Part shown: positions 33,973-46,014 of the stretch, piece by piece
How the letters are laid out: every line of letters begins with the position of its first letter
How positions within the stretch are numbered: position 1 is the stretch's first letter
Assembly (NCBI GenBank): GCA_037157565.1
Contig: JAZHRO010000063.1
Span: 151,330,501 to 151,394,500, forward strand
Length of the DNA: 64,000 nt
Reading direction: 5' to 3'
Origin: Thalassia testudinum
Taxonomy: Eukaryota > Streptophyta > Magnoliopsida > Alismatales > Hydrocharitaceae
Program-made: the position numbers and the translations under genes
Notes under the pieces: model-generated
Told to the model about the DNA's origin: nothing
The model's input: only the letters and a program-made list of their open reading frames with translations
The model's database searches: none

Positions 33973-34002
33973 CTCACAGTGGTGCACAACCACCACTGTG
34001 AG
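33973..34002 (+). repeat. Perfect 12-bp-stem hairpin in the E3 LTR
   Basis: CTCACAGTGGTG, loop CACAAC, CACCACTGTGAG. The identical sequence is at 55398-55427 in the 3' LTR. It lies about 150 bases downstream of the TATA box, so probably in the transcribed R-U5 part. Confidence 0.8.
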
Positions 34003-34814
34003 TCCACCACCGCCCAACTCACCAAAGAGCCGGTGGGTGTGGTGGTCTTCTCTCTGTTTCAACGTTGAGCCACTTCCGCCATTGCCACAGGCTTCAAGGT
34101 CTGAAGCTCTGCGGCAGCAGCAAGGTGGCAACAACTGCGCAGGCCACCGCGTGCCCGCATGCAGGCCACCGTGCACGCCTGCAGGCTGCCCTCCCCTCCC
34201 GCTTCTTCGCGTACACCCACCTCTTCGCGCAAGCCACCAGCCGGTGCAGGCCTTCCGCGCTCACGCCAGCTCGCACAGCGGCTCCGCACTTAGAACTGGA
34301 CACGCCTGGGCGCACGGCTCGCCCCGGCACTGTAGCCATTATTCATGCATTTTAGCGGAACACTGTGGCTACAGTGCGGTGATCGATAAGTTTCTCACTT
34401 AAACGGTCACCCAACGTGTCGCAACCGGTCGAGCCCCGCGCCTGCTCCAGTGCCCGCTCGCGCGTCTGCATGCGCCCGCGTCTGCCAACGCCTGCCCGCT
34501 TCAGCGTCTGCGTCCGCGTCTCCCTTCGCCCGCACCCGCCCGCTCGTCACACAGCACGGTGCGCTACATTCCTTCCTCCGCGTCCACTTCCCTACATGCG
34601 CGTGCCTCTCCACGCGCCTATGCGCTTGCGCGTGTGGGTGGATCACCAGACGTCGCCGCACTGCTGCAGATGACTTGAAAGCACCTTTTCTTCACAACAA
34701 GTGCTCTTTCTCTCTTTCTCTCTCTCTCTCTCACGCACAGCACTCTCTCACTCTCTCTGCCGACACATACACACACACACACTAACACTCTCGCACACAC
34801 ACACTCTCACCTAT

Positions 34815-34991
34815 ACACTATTATATACTTATATATATATACATATATCTATACATATATTAGTACCTATATAACTGAGTACAAGTATGTATACATATAT
34901 ATATACATATATATACACATATATTTATACATATATATATATATATACATACAAATATACATACATATATACATATATATCTATAATATAT

Positions 34992-35038
<47 letters not shown>

Positions 35039-35256
35039 TATACATATCTGTCTACATACATATATTACTATATATATATATATATATATGTATATACATG
35101 TATATATATATACATCTATATAGTTATATATACATACATATACATATATCTATATATATATCTATACATATATCTATCTATACATATATTTACATATCTA
35201 TATATATATACATATAGATATATATATTTACATATATACGTATATATTTTCATATC
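34815..35256. repeat. TA/ATAC low-complexity tract, E3 5' LTR
   Basis: About 440 bases of tatata and atacat words with (TA)n runs. The counterpart at about 56232-56696 in the 3' LTR has a different arrangement of units. Tyr/Ile frames across it are artefacts. Confidence 0.9.
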
Positions 35257-35949
35257 ACTTACCAAAGATGGTATCGTGGGAATATCTACACCAGTTGTTG
35301 ATATTCCTCAATAAACGCGTACAGAAAGCGTGTTCGTACTTATCTTCCACCCATCCACCTTACATTCCACGCGGCACTTCGTCCTGTTGGTTGCATCTTC
35401 CTAGATGACGACCGACTCGACACCGTGTTGCACGTCATCTCCACCTCCACCCCCACCCCTTTATACATATATAATATATACATATATATATATACTATAT
35501 TTACTTTATTTCTGTTTCTCTTTCCTGCCAGTAAAAAGATAAAAAAAATATATAAAAGAGAAAAGATAATCCTTGACTTGCAGGTACTCAGTCTTGCGAA
35601 GACTAGTTTTGAAACCCTAATTTGGCTCAAAGCCAAGAACCTGATTTTGAGGGTGTGCCTCAAGGACAAGAATTATCAGAAAAAAAATATAAATAGAAAA
35701 ACACCAAAAACATAATAAACGAACGGAAGAGATTCGTTGTAGGAAAGGTGTAGAAACTGATTCACTTCTAATCCCACTTCCCTAAGTTTGACCCTAGGCC
35801 TAAAAGTGACCAAGATAAAATCAAGTAGGCCAAGTTAAAAATTTTGTAAAGAGATAGTTAGGCTCGATTTAGGTTAACCACTATACGCATTTCAACGATA
35901 AAATCATCATATTAACACAATCTATCTGGGTCTACACCATCCCTTTTCA

Positions 35950-35967
35950 TGGCGCCATTGCCAGGGA
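35950..35967 (+). promoter_or_regulatory. E3 primer-binding site (tRNA-Asp)
   Basis: TGGCGCCATTGCCAGGGA immediately follows the LTR and matches the Athila site TGGCGCCGTTGCCGGGGA at 16 of 18 positions. Confidence 0.9.
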
Positions 35968-37345
35968 TGTGCGCATTCAAGTAAGTTTCTACTCCGTTCC
36001 TTTAATTTTTCTCTTCTCACACCCTTCTCTTCACAGGTGTTTTTGTTTGTTGCTGTGCAGGTGAACCTGTTGCAAGGAAAAGACAGGCAGACGAAGTCGG
36101 AGATGTGGGCAGATCCAAAGCGGGAATGAGAGCGTGAAGATGCCGATACCGCACTGGAGCTTCGCACACGTTGCTGCACAAGTAGGTCTTTCTTTCTTAG
36201 CAACCTAGGTTAACTTGTAACCTTAATAAAAATAAAAAAAAACTAAAAAACTAGAAAAACTTCTTGGGATCTCTTGGGGAAAGTGGATTAAAATTCACTT
36301 GTTTGATTGTTTTCCTTTACTCCCACCATCCCGGGATTTCCCGTCAAACTTTGCATAGCAAAGATCCAAGAATCTTAAATCTTGAATCTTTCGCCGTGAG
36401 AAGTATTCTTTGAGGCAAATAAAAAGATTGACTGCCACCCCTCTTTGCCTCATTTATCTACAAATTCGGGATCACATTTTTGGTGGAGAGACTTGGAATT
36501 GAGTTGATTCCAACCCCACCACGACCTTTCATGCACCTAAGATTCGATCCTGAAAACTTCAACCCTAACAATCTGAATTTCTTTATCTTCTGATTGAGCC
36601 TTGTGTGTGGAAATCATTTTGGTGATTGGGAGCACTTGAATTGAAGTACTTTGGCTCCCTTTCACACTAAATCTAAAATTGACTCGTGCATCCACACATA
36701 GAAATCTCCATTTAGGGAAGCCCATTGCATTTTAGCATGCATTAACCAACTGACATTGAAGAAGGATTTGTTGGGCTTAGAAAGAAAGCTTGTATTCTCA
36801 TAAAACCTAGAGATTGGTTGATTTGGTAATTCAGAGAAATCCTAAAATTCATACTACTTAAAGCTGAAACTCTAAAAGCCATTCACCAATTAAAACTTCA
36901 ATTCGGGGAGATTTCCCTGTTGCATGCTTGGATTACACACCTTGTAAAATCAATCACTTAGGCATTACCTATAAATAACGCCCTTCACATTCCAAAAGCA
37001 CTTGATCCAAAGCCTCTAACTAAAACTGGTAGCAACTTGACCCTTGTTAAGGATTGGAGGTCCAACTACCTGCATGTAGTGCCTACGTGCTGGTGAGGGT
37101 TCCCGCGTGCTATCGGGTGTCTAAGACTAGGGCAAACGGCCTTTCAATCTGGCCTGGTGGTTCCGCGGTGCTCACATTCGGTTCCGTAGTTCGTGATAGT
37201 AGGTAACTTAGATCTTTAGGTCTAATGGCACACTGTAGAGGTTAGGAATTTGATTGTATTGATTTTTCATCAAGTGTACCTTTGCGGCATCATTTCTCTC
37301 ATCTCTTTTCCCTTCGTATCCCCCCAATTCTTCCTGCGGTAGTGC
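35968..37345 (+). other. E3 leader, possible small intron
   Basis: Noncoding leader of about 1.4 kb. Near its start is a strong plant-like splice pair: AAG|GTAAGTTT at 35981, and a pyrimidine-rich stretch ending TTGCTGTGCAG|GTG at 36060 (80 bases). Nothing else is recognisable. Confidence 0.45.
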
Positions 37346-39292
37346 ATGTTTTGGAGGAGGTCACAAAACCCTGAACTGTTTGAATTGCCTGATAATTTTA
37401 GAAAAGAAGCCGAATCATCCTCCTCCTCCACAAATATGGCTGCACGCCAACCCCCAAATCCCGAGGGAGGAAACCGCCCTCAAAACCCACCAGGTGGTGG
37501 AGCCTTGGATCCCATAACCCGCCTCCAAGCCCAAATGGAAATGTATAATGAACAAATTGAAGCCATTAGGGAAACATTGGAGGAAATGCAGAACCCTCCC
37601 GAACGAGAGGAGCCTAGGTCATTAGCTCCTATCAGAATCCCGCTGCTACAGAGACCATAGGACAAATTCAGGTCCCCATGGGCGGGGATGACTTTGAACT
37701 GAAGCCTAACATAATTAGCCTAATAAATTTTCACTTCCATGGTCTTGCAAGTGAAGATCCTTTTCTCCACTTGGAAGACCTAACCCGATTAGCTAAAACT
37801 GTTAAACCAAGAAATATCGGGTTACCTATAGTCCTCATGAAAATGTTACCGTTTTCATTGCGGGATAAAGTGTCACAGTGGCTACGTACCCTTGGGAGAA
37901 CCATCCACTCTTGGGAAGAGATGCGAATAACGCTTCTCAAGAAGTTCTTCCCAATCGGGTGAACCAATGCGCTTCGCCGTGCTATCACTTCATTTACGCA
38001 ACAAAATGGTGAACAATTTCATGAGGCATGGGAGAGATATAATGACCTCCTCAGGAAGTGTTCGCACCACGGTCTACCTAAGTAGCATATAGCCCAGATT
38101 TTCTACTATGGGCTAAATGAGACTTTGGAACAGATTGCAAACGCTTTCTGCGGAGGGAATTTTATGAATAAAGACGAGAATGGAGCATTCAAATTGTTTG
38201 AAAATATGAGCGAAAACTCAATGAACAATGCCTCCATTGTCGCCTTTAATCATACCACCCTGCCCCGTAATGTCCACGAAGTTGACATAAGACCCTCCCA
38301 TTCATCCACTGATCTCAACCTTATCGCACAGAAATTGGATGAAGTCTCCGTCGTGCACAAGAAGCTGGACAAACTTCTGGCCAACCTCGCCCGTTCTATG
38401 GCAAACACCCCCCACTTCACCATTTCGTCACAATCCCAATTCTTCCAACACCAGGCTTATCCTGAGAAACCCCGTCAGACCTTCCTTACCGAGTGCCGCA
38501 CCGAGCAATTTGGTAAGTCATGTGGATCTGGCTTCTGTGAGCCAGTATTTTGACATAGAGGACCAAGCCTCCATGTGCTCGGACGCATATTTACATGCGG
38601 ACGCGTCTTCTAACGTAGAAGACACTTGCGCCCTGGGGAACAACCTGTTCTTTGCCACTTATAACCTAGGGTGGAGAAATCATCCAAATTTCGCATGGTC
38701 CAACAACCTGCAGCGCCAAAACCCCGCGGGTGGACCAATGTGACCGTTTGCACCCGTTATCCCAAGGGCCCAGTCTAATCCTATGGCAAATCCACCATCA
38801 GGCCCTTGCGCATCGCAAACCAAACACGCATCAAGTCCTCTTGATAAATTGATGCGAATGATGACGGAAATGTCAAAGCACCATGAAGAGAACATGACCT
38901 CTCTTCAGCACCAATTGGCGCAGCAGAATGCTGAGATCAGTCAACTACGCATGGCGACTCGATCTCAGGGCACTCTTCCTGCCCAACTTGTTCCCAACCC
39001 ACGAAATTTTGCACCCCGTGGTCCTCAACCATAGGTACGACCTTCTCAGGGGTTGGTTCATCAAATTCTGCAGGCTCCGAGCATTCCACCGAGATTTCAG
39101 GCTAATCCCGCTGCAGCACCTCACTCTTATGTCCCCATTGTGAACCCTCCTCTGCCTTATGATCCCACTGGACCCGCATCGTCCAATGCTATCACTACAA
39201 GGAGCGGTAAGCAGACCGTCGATCCACCTCAACCTGATCCTGGCCCGTCTTCTTCATCGCACTCTCATTCGGGATGCGCACTGCATTCGTGA
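37346..39292 (+). pseudogene. gag: Athila gag, decayed
   Basis: Gag would form the particle that packages element RNA. The reading starts at MFWRRSQNPELFELPDNF (37346). A frameshift near 37640 leads to ETIGQIQVPMGGDDFELKPN, then FHGLASEDPFLHLEDLTRL, LPFSLRDKVSQWLRTLG and WEEMRITLLKKFFPIG, the retrotransposon gag core (PF03732 type). In-frame stops follow at 37960-37962 (TGA) and about 38083 (TAG). The frame goes on through FYYGLNETLEQIANAFCGG, shifts near 38510 and continues into YNLGWRNHPNFAWSNN and NAITTRSGKQ, two motifs typical of Athila gag. A stop lies at about 38741 and another at about 39032. At least two frameshifts and four stops make it non-functional. Confidence 0.9.
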
Positions 39293-39301
39293 GAGGACGA
39301 T

Positions 39302-40468
39302 ACACCCAAATTGGTGCCAGAATTAGTCCCATTCCCTAAGGCTCTACTGAGGGAGCCAAAAGGCAAGAAGAAAGATACGTAGGCCTTTGATAACCTGCAT
39401 AATTTGTTTAGGGATGTAGAAATCAAGGTACCCCTACTCGAGGCTATCGATCACATACCTACTGTCGCTTGATTTTTCAAAGACTACACAACACCCAGGC
39501 GATAGTCAAAGAAAACCAGGAATCTGGTGGTTCTCTTGCCTCATGCGAGTTGTGCTATACTGTCAAACCTACCACCAAAGCAGAAAGATCTGGGCACACC
39601 ACTGATTTCCTATAGCATCCAAGGCTGCAATTTTAACCGTGCCCTGCTTGATCTAGGATCTTCCATAAATCTTATACCAACCATCATGCTCAAAAAATTT
39701 TCCTTGGGAAATCTGAAACCCACCCCTATCACATTACAGTTGGCAGATCATTCTGTTAAAATCCCAAAGGGTGTGGTGGAAGACGTGGTGGTTAGGGTCA
39801 ACAGTCTCTATTTTCCTATTGACTTTCTTGTTTTAGATATGGAAGTTCCTAGCTTACTTTCTGATTGTCCGATCATCCTTGGTCGACCTTTCTTGGCCAC
39901 AGCCCACGCCCATATCGACTACGAGTTGGGCTGTATTGAGATTGCCGTTGGATCTGAAAAGCTCAAGCTTAACATCTTCAAGGCAGCCAAGAACTTTGAT
40001 TGTGATTGCATCGAGGATGACACGTTTAATGAGGACATGGCCGTCAGTGCGTGTATCGGACTAATTGGGACCTATTCTGACTGCTGCGGATTACCTATAA
40101 ACATTGATGATTGCCTGACCAACACATATTGTGACATTCCCCCATCCCTCCCTTGTCCCGTACTTTCTCCTGGCCAGACTTCTGACGAGGTTTTCTCCAC
40201 TTCCCATACCTCATGGTCTGAGTCATATCTGGGCTACTCATCGCCGGTCCACATTCTTGAAGATCGGATTACCCTTTCTTTCTCGCCAAATCAGGCAGAA
40301 TTGCAATTCCACACTGGGACTTTGAGCCCACATACTACTCACTGGGGCTATTCCTTTTTGGACCCATCTATCCAAGAAGCCCCTCTTTTTGGCCAATCTG
40401 AGGGCCAACTTTTCCTCCTGACTTGTTTTCCGATCCGCTTGGGACACTCTCGTCCCAAGAAATGCTAG
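39302..40468 (+). pseudogene. Athila protease region, partly open
   Basis: The lead-in (PKLVPELVPFPKALLREPKG, stops at about 39379 and 39470) matches the segment that precedes the Athila protease. The open frame 39527-40468 reads CAILSNLPPKQKDLGTPLIS, then ALLDLGSSINLIPTIMLKKF, the aspartic protease with a DLGSS catalytic motif (Athila usually DLGAS), and ILGRPFLATAHAHIDYELG, the flap/ILGRPFL block. The first 130 or so residues are protease-like. After KLNIFKAAKN comes about 160 residues, Ser/Pro/Asp-rich (ACIGLIGTYSDCCGLPINID and onward), where reverse transcriptase would be expected. That tail has no polymerase motif and ends at a stop, so the pol domains were replaced or deleted. Confidence 0.85.
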
Positions 40469-41668
40469 ATACTTCACCACCCACCATCCACCCACCCTAC
40501 CACCCTGCTGTATACCCTACACCTCAGCTCTCGTTACCTGATCTTTCGTCCTTCCTCTACCCTACCCTGCATGCATATAAGGACATAGCATCGTTTGGCA
40601 TAAGGGGGTGGATAGGCATCCTTAGGATCTGGGTATTTTATGTTATCATGCAGTTTCTATCTATATATATATAAATGAAAAATGAAAATGGTGTTTAGTA
40701 ATGATCTGAAAGCTGAAACAAAAATACAATAAGTGTTTATGGATATTCAACCACTATTTTGAAGACTTTCCAGGCCACAGAAGCTTGATTCGCTCAGGCT
40801 CAGCTTAATTCACTTGAGCATTGACAAGATAGATCGGAATCTCTCCTAACTAAGGATGTATTCTTGTACCTGAGACACCAGTACAGGATCCGTTGGTTTA
40901 CTTCTACCTGAGAGCCTAAGTAATCTTGGTTCACACTACACATATCAAGAAAGACTAGGTGAACATAAGATCCAACCCTAGTGTTCATTAGGGAAGGTGG
41001 AGTCCTTACCTATGCACGCAGGTAGACTTTTTATCCCAGGCTTTAGTCTTGTGTTTAGGAGAGACTCTTTCCACCAAAAAGGAACTCTCCCACCAAAAAG
41101 AAAAGTGTGCTCCTCTAAATAATGTTGTATGAGATATACTGACACATGTTTCAAAAAGAAAAAGAAAAAAAAGATGCAAATAAGTCATTATATCTTGCAA
41201 ATATCTGTAAACTCTTCCTCCTACAAAAGTTCTTCAGGGCAAAGTACAAATACTCTATTTTCTTCGAGCCACAAATGTCATAAAGTGGGAGTTGAGTTTC
41301 CATCATCTTTTTAAGGGTCAATCCGAAAACATAAGCTGAAACTGGGACCAACCTGTACTTAAAAATTCGTGAAACCCTGGGCTTGAGTCTTAATGTTCAT
41401 TTGGTCAGTCTTGATCCTTCACTAAGCACAAGCCATAATCTCTTGAGCTCTCGAGTACGGCAAAAACCTCCTGGGTCCTGGAAATCGTACTTCAGGTTTA
41501 AATATCAAGAGTCCAGGTTAGTTGAGAGATGATCTATGTCATGTGAGACCTAAAGAACTGGTAGTCTTCTCTACAATTGGTTCTCACAATATCCAACAAT
41601 AAACACACCTATATCGCCTCAGAAGAAAATCTTCAGTTGAAGATCATTTCTAAATGTTGTTTTGCTAG
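40469..41668 (+). other. E3 3' noncoding region
   Basis: No gene. It begins with a proline-rich relic (PPTIHPPYHPAVYPTPQLSL) that may be the end of the previous frame and continues as plain sequence. Unlike E1 and E2, I find neither the three-hairpin module nor an internal polypurine-like box. Confidence 0.5.
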
Positions 41669-41696
41669 GGACTAGCAAAAGATAGGCATGGGGGTA
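41669..41696 (+). promoter_or_regulatory. E3 polypurine tract
   Basis: Gactagcaaaagatag, then aggcatgggggta (41684-41696), immediately before the 3' LTR. It is near-identical to the module of E1. Confidence 0.85.
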
Positions 41697-43227
41697 TGAT
41701 TGCACAGCAAAAATACACCAACAATTGTGCCTTCTTGTGCTATTTCCTAACATTACCAATGCATATTTGTAACGACCCGTTTCCCGAGCCCCTACGAGAC
41801 TCGAGAACTGGACCGACTCAACTAATCCCAAGACCCAGTCGTCCAACGAGGAAGTAACCAAAAGAGCAGTAAAATAAACCACATTCAGCATGAATATAAC
41901 TAACAGTAAGAAAGTGCAGCAGTAAGGAAAGAAATTACTACAGAAGATACCACCATAACAGTCTAACAACATTTATCATATAACATGAACTGCAGGTAAA
42001 GAAAGTACAGTGGAAACAAGAACTACTCACTATAACAGAAACAAAAGAAGTACAAAAGACTATGGTAAACTCTACTGGACCCTGCTCGGCCCAGCGTACT
42101 CTGCAACCGCTGACCCTGGCTGCTCAACACCTGGTCCTGAAAAAGGTAACGAGTGTAACACGTCAGCAAAACGCTGAGTAGAGTGGCAAACTAAACTAAA
42201 GACAATAGTAGAGTGTACAGTAGCTGTTATGTTTTATTACTTTATTTATTTACATCTTTCAATTTTCTCACTATTTCATCTATTTCTCAGATCCTTCACT
42301 TGATCTCGAATGTCCTCGTGGGAACGATCTTGATTGCAGTCTTTTCCAAAAGTAGAAGTAGCACGTGGTGCTCTCCTGGCCGGGAGAGTCCCCCGTGGTG
42401 GTCCTACCCTCAGTCAACCACCCCAAGGTCACTGACAGACGTAACGGTGACTACGGCATGCGGGATAAACGCACAGGTAGCTAGCCCGCACTAGCACGCG
42501 GTCAGTCGTTTCCGTTAACGGGTGCGCCCAAAGCACAGCACGGAACCAGGGCAGAGCCCTCTCAGTAACAGGGGTCCAACCCCTCCACAGTAACCAAACC
42601 GGGGCCTTGCCCCTCCACAGTCCGCGCACCCTCGCCTGACTACCCTGGTTTGCCCTAATGGGCCTAACAAGTCGGTGAAGGAGGCTAGCAGAACCCCAGG
42701 GCCCGTAGGGTAGCTAGTACTCTCCTAACACTAGTAGCTCTCCTCGGTACTACGTATGCGAGGGCCAGCAAGTCGATACAGAGTGGCCAGTCCTAACCCC
42801 GGGTCCCTGGGGCGGCTAGCTCCGCTCTGCACTAAACAGGGGGACAGTCGCTCTCCTTGGTACTCCGTACTCAAGGGCCAGCTCACTTCCCCAAAACTAT
42901 TCCATTCACTTTCCAGGAGTTCTACTCCTACTTCCCCGTAGGGTTCCATCCTTTTTACTCAAGATCCAGGTTTCACTTCCCAGTTTCACATTCTTACAAT
43001 CCATGTTCTCAACCACGTTAGCTATTCACAACAGGCAGCTGTTAATTCAAATTACAGGCAGCTTTATATCTCTTTCCATTTTCCAAGACTGCAGTATATA
43101 CATTCCACTAGTTTTCCATCCTAGGATTCATGCCATATCTTAGGATCTATCATACAATCTAATTTTCCAGCCCTAAGATTCATACAACACCTAGGAGCTA
43201 TCATTCCATACATTTCTCATTCCTAGG

Positions 43228-45928
43228 TGTAACGACCCGGTTCCCGAGTCCCTACGAGACACGAGAACCGGACCGACTCGACTAATCCCAAGACCTAGTC
43301 GTCCAACGAGGAAGTAACCAAAAGACAGTAAAATAAACCACATTCAGCATGAATATAACTAACAGTAAGAAAGTACAGCAGTAAGGAAAGAAACTACTAC
43401 AGTAGGTACCACCACAATAGTAAAACAGCATTTATCATATAACAAGAACTGCAGGTAAAGAAGGTACAGCGGAAACAAAAACTACTCACTAGAACAGAAA
43501 CAAAAGGGGTACAAAAAGGCTGTGGTACTCTACTGGACCCTACTCGGCCCAGCGTCCTCTGCAGCCGCCGACCCTGGCTGCTCAACACCTGGTCCTGAAA
43601 AAGGTAACGAGTGTAACACGTCAGCAAAACGCTGAGTAGAGTGGCAAACTAACTAAAGGCAACAGTAGAGTGTACAGTAGCTGTTATGTTCTATTACTTC
43701 TTTTTTTTTTTCACATCTTTCAATTTTTCTCACTATTTCTTTTATTTCTCAGATCCTTTACTTGATCTCGAATGTCCTCGTGGGAACGATCTTGATTGCA
43801 GTCTTTTCCAAAAGTAGAAGTAGCACGTGGTGCTCTCCTGGCCGGGAGAGTCCCCCGTGGTGATCCTACCCTCAGTCAACCACCCCAAGGTCACTGACAG
43901 ACGTAACGGTGACTACGGCATGCGCGATAGATGCACAGGTAGCTAGCCCGCACTGGCACGCGGTCAGTCGTTTCCGTTAACGGGTGCGCCCAAAGCACAG
44001 CACGGAACCAGGGCAGAGCCCTCTCAGTAACAGGGGTCCAACCCCTCCACAGTAACCAAACCGGGGCCTTGCCCCTCCACAGTCCGCGCACCCTCGCCTG
44101 ACTACCCTGGTTTGCCCTAATGGGCCTAACAAGTCGGTGAAGGAGGCTAGCAGAACCCCGGGGCCCGTGGGGTAGCTAGTACTCTCCTAACACTAGTAGC
44201 TCTCCTCGGTACTACGTACACGAGGGCCAACAAGTCGGTACAGAGCGGCCGATCCTAACCCCGGGTCCCTGGGGCGGCTGGCCCCACTCTGCACTAAACA
44301 GGTACAGGTACTTCCCTTGGTACTGCGTACCCAAGAGACAGTACAAACTACATCTCAGTTCCATTCCTTTTTCTTTCCAGGAGTTCCACTCCTAATTCCC
44401 CGTAGGGTTCCAGCTCTTTATCTCAGAACATCATATGTTTCACTTTCCAGATTCACGTTCTCAAAATCCATGATCTCAAACCTGTTTCTTTATTCATGAC
44501 AGGCAGCTGTTAATTAAATTTACAAGCAGCTTTATATATATTCCTTTCCATTTTCCCAAGACTGCAGTAATATACATTCCACTAGTTTTTCCACCCTAGG
44601 ATTCATGCCATACCCTAGGATCTATCATACAATCTAGTTTTCCGGCCCTAGGATTCATGCAACACCTAGGAGCTATCATTCCATATATTTCTCATTCCTA
44701 GGATTCATGCAATGCCCTAGGTTCTAGTTATGGTTCCATACTTTAACAGATTTTATTAATACTTAAAGCCACTCTACCAGGTACAACGGGAGTAGTGGGG
44801 GCGTGATCGGGAATCCCGCGTGCCTCCGCGACTCTCAAGACTGCAACCGAACGAGGTCCTATCACAAGGATCAAACACAAGGAGTGTCTCAGAACAGTGT
44901 ATAGCTACTGTAGACGGGTAGAGGAATTAATTCTGAAAGGAACGCAACTCGAATCATGGAAAACGGAGCCCAAACGGGCCCTAAACGGGTCGAAAAAGAT
45001 GATACTGTGCAAAATCAGACGTCTGGAGCTCCTTCCAGACATCTTAAACGGTGGATCAGAGAATTACCTGTTCAGCTTGGTTCCCCGGACGTCCAGAAGC
45101 CTGCGGGGACGTCTGTCCTATACCCCAGACGTCCGATGGTACACACGGACGTCTGTAGATCACTCCCGCCGTCCAGTACAACTTCCAGACGTCTGATTCG
45201 CAAAGGATGGCGAATCAGCGACCTGCGCACGGCCAACCCCCCCTCCCTCAGTACGGTCAGTCGAGAAGAAGGAAGAAGAAAGCGGAAACTTACCTTTCAG
45301 ACGTCTGTATGATCTTACAGACGTCGACCTTGCCGTCTGGCTATCAACCCAGACGTCTGATTCTGGAAATCTTTCCAGAATCAGAACCCTGCTCGGCCTC
45401 CGCTCGCGACGCCGCCCGCGTCGCACCTCGCGCGTCTGCTGCTCAGCCCGCAGCAGGTCCCACTCCGCGTCGCTCCGCGCCCCCTGCGCCCTCCGCCGGC
45501 CGGCCAAGCCGCTCCGGCGAGCTCGCCCTCACGGCAGAGCCCCGCCCTCGCACGTCGCACCTCCTCCGCGCTCACTGCGGCTGCCGCTGCCGCCCTCGCG
45601 CTCGCTCGCCCTCGCGCTCAGGAAGGAGAAGAAGGAGGAGACAGTGGAGACGGGAGGGGAGGCGCGCCCTTTTTAAGGCCGCGCGAGGAGGAGAGAGAAG
45701 GTGGTCGCAGCGCGCCTGCAGCCGCAGAGGGAGAGAGAGAAGGAATCGCAGGTCTGCGCGCACAGGCGCGCAGACGAATCTCCCGTGCGAACATAACTGT
45801 TTTCCAGACGTCTGTAAACGATCCCGGACGTCTGGTCAGACGTCTGGATGTGATCCAAGGCGTCTTGTCCGACGTCTGGGCCACCTCCCAGACGTCTTAA
45901 AAGGCGTCTGGGGCACGCGTTCGTTACA
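43228..45928 (-). repeat. E4 3' LTR (left on the map)
   Basis: 2701 bp, starting tgtaacgaccc and ending cgttcgttaca on the plus strand. It is shorter than its partner by 63 bases, all explained by fewer copies of a 16-bp GC-rich repeat (about 45597-45620). It contains a cluster of CCTAGGATTCATGC repeats (about 44595-44730) and many AGACGTCT palindromes (45010-45360 and 45805-45915). Frames within, up to 256 residues at 45207-45977, are not genes. Confidence 0.95.
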
Positions 45929-46014
45929 ATATAACAAACTCAAAGGAAGTTTCATCCCCGAAACTTGCGCCAACTAGGGTGCGGGAAAAAGATGTCCAAA
46001 TAACCATAACAAAC

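Larger units (their letters stand above)
33442..35949 (+). repeat. E3 5' LTR
   Basis: Starts tgattgcacaac and ends catcccttttca. It contains a hairpin next to the TATA box, a perfect 12-bp-stem hairpin (33973-34002), a GC-rich middle with overlapping false frames (33794-34785, up to 202 residues on +), a CA/CT-rich stretch (34700-34815), a 450-bp TA/ATAC low-complexity tract and the tail ccctaagtttgaccctaggcc. Confidence 0.95.

Noticed and set aside
33794..34402. 202-residue frame in the E3 5' LTR and its relative at 55021-55539
   Set aside because: Both are LTR copies in a GC-rich stretch. The frame is interrupted differently in each, overlapping frames exist on both strands, and there is no domain.
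34887..35123. Tyr/Ile-rich frames across the TA/ATAC tract, also 56239-56852
   Set aside because: These are microsatellite translation artefacts.
45207..45977. 256-residue plus-strand frame in the E4 3' LTR, and 177 residues at 52918-53451
   Set aside because: They lie wholly in LTR sequence, antisense to the element, in GC-rich low-complexity DNA. The two LTR copies differ in frame length because of the 16-bp repeat, and no domain is seen.
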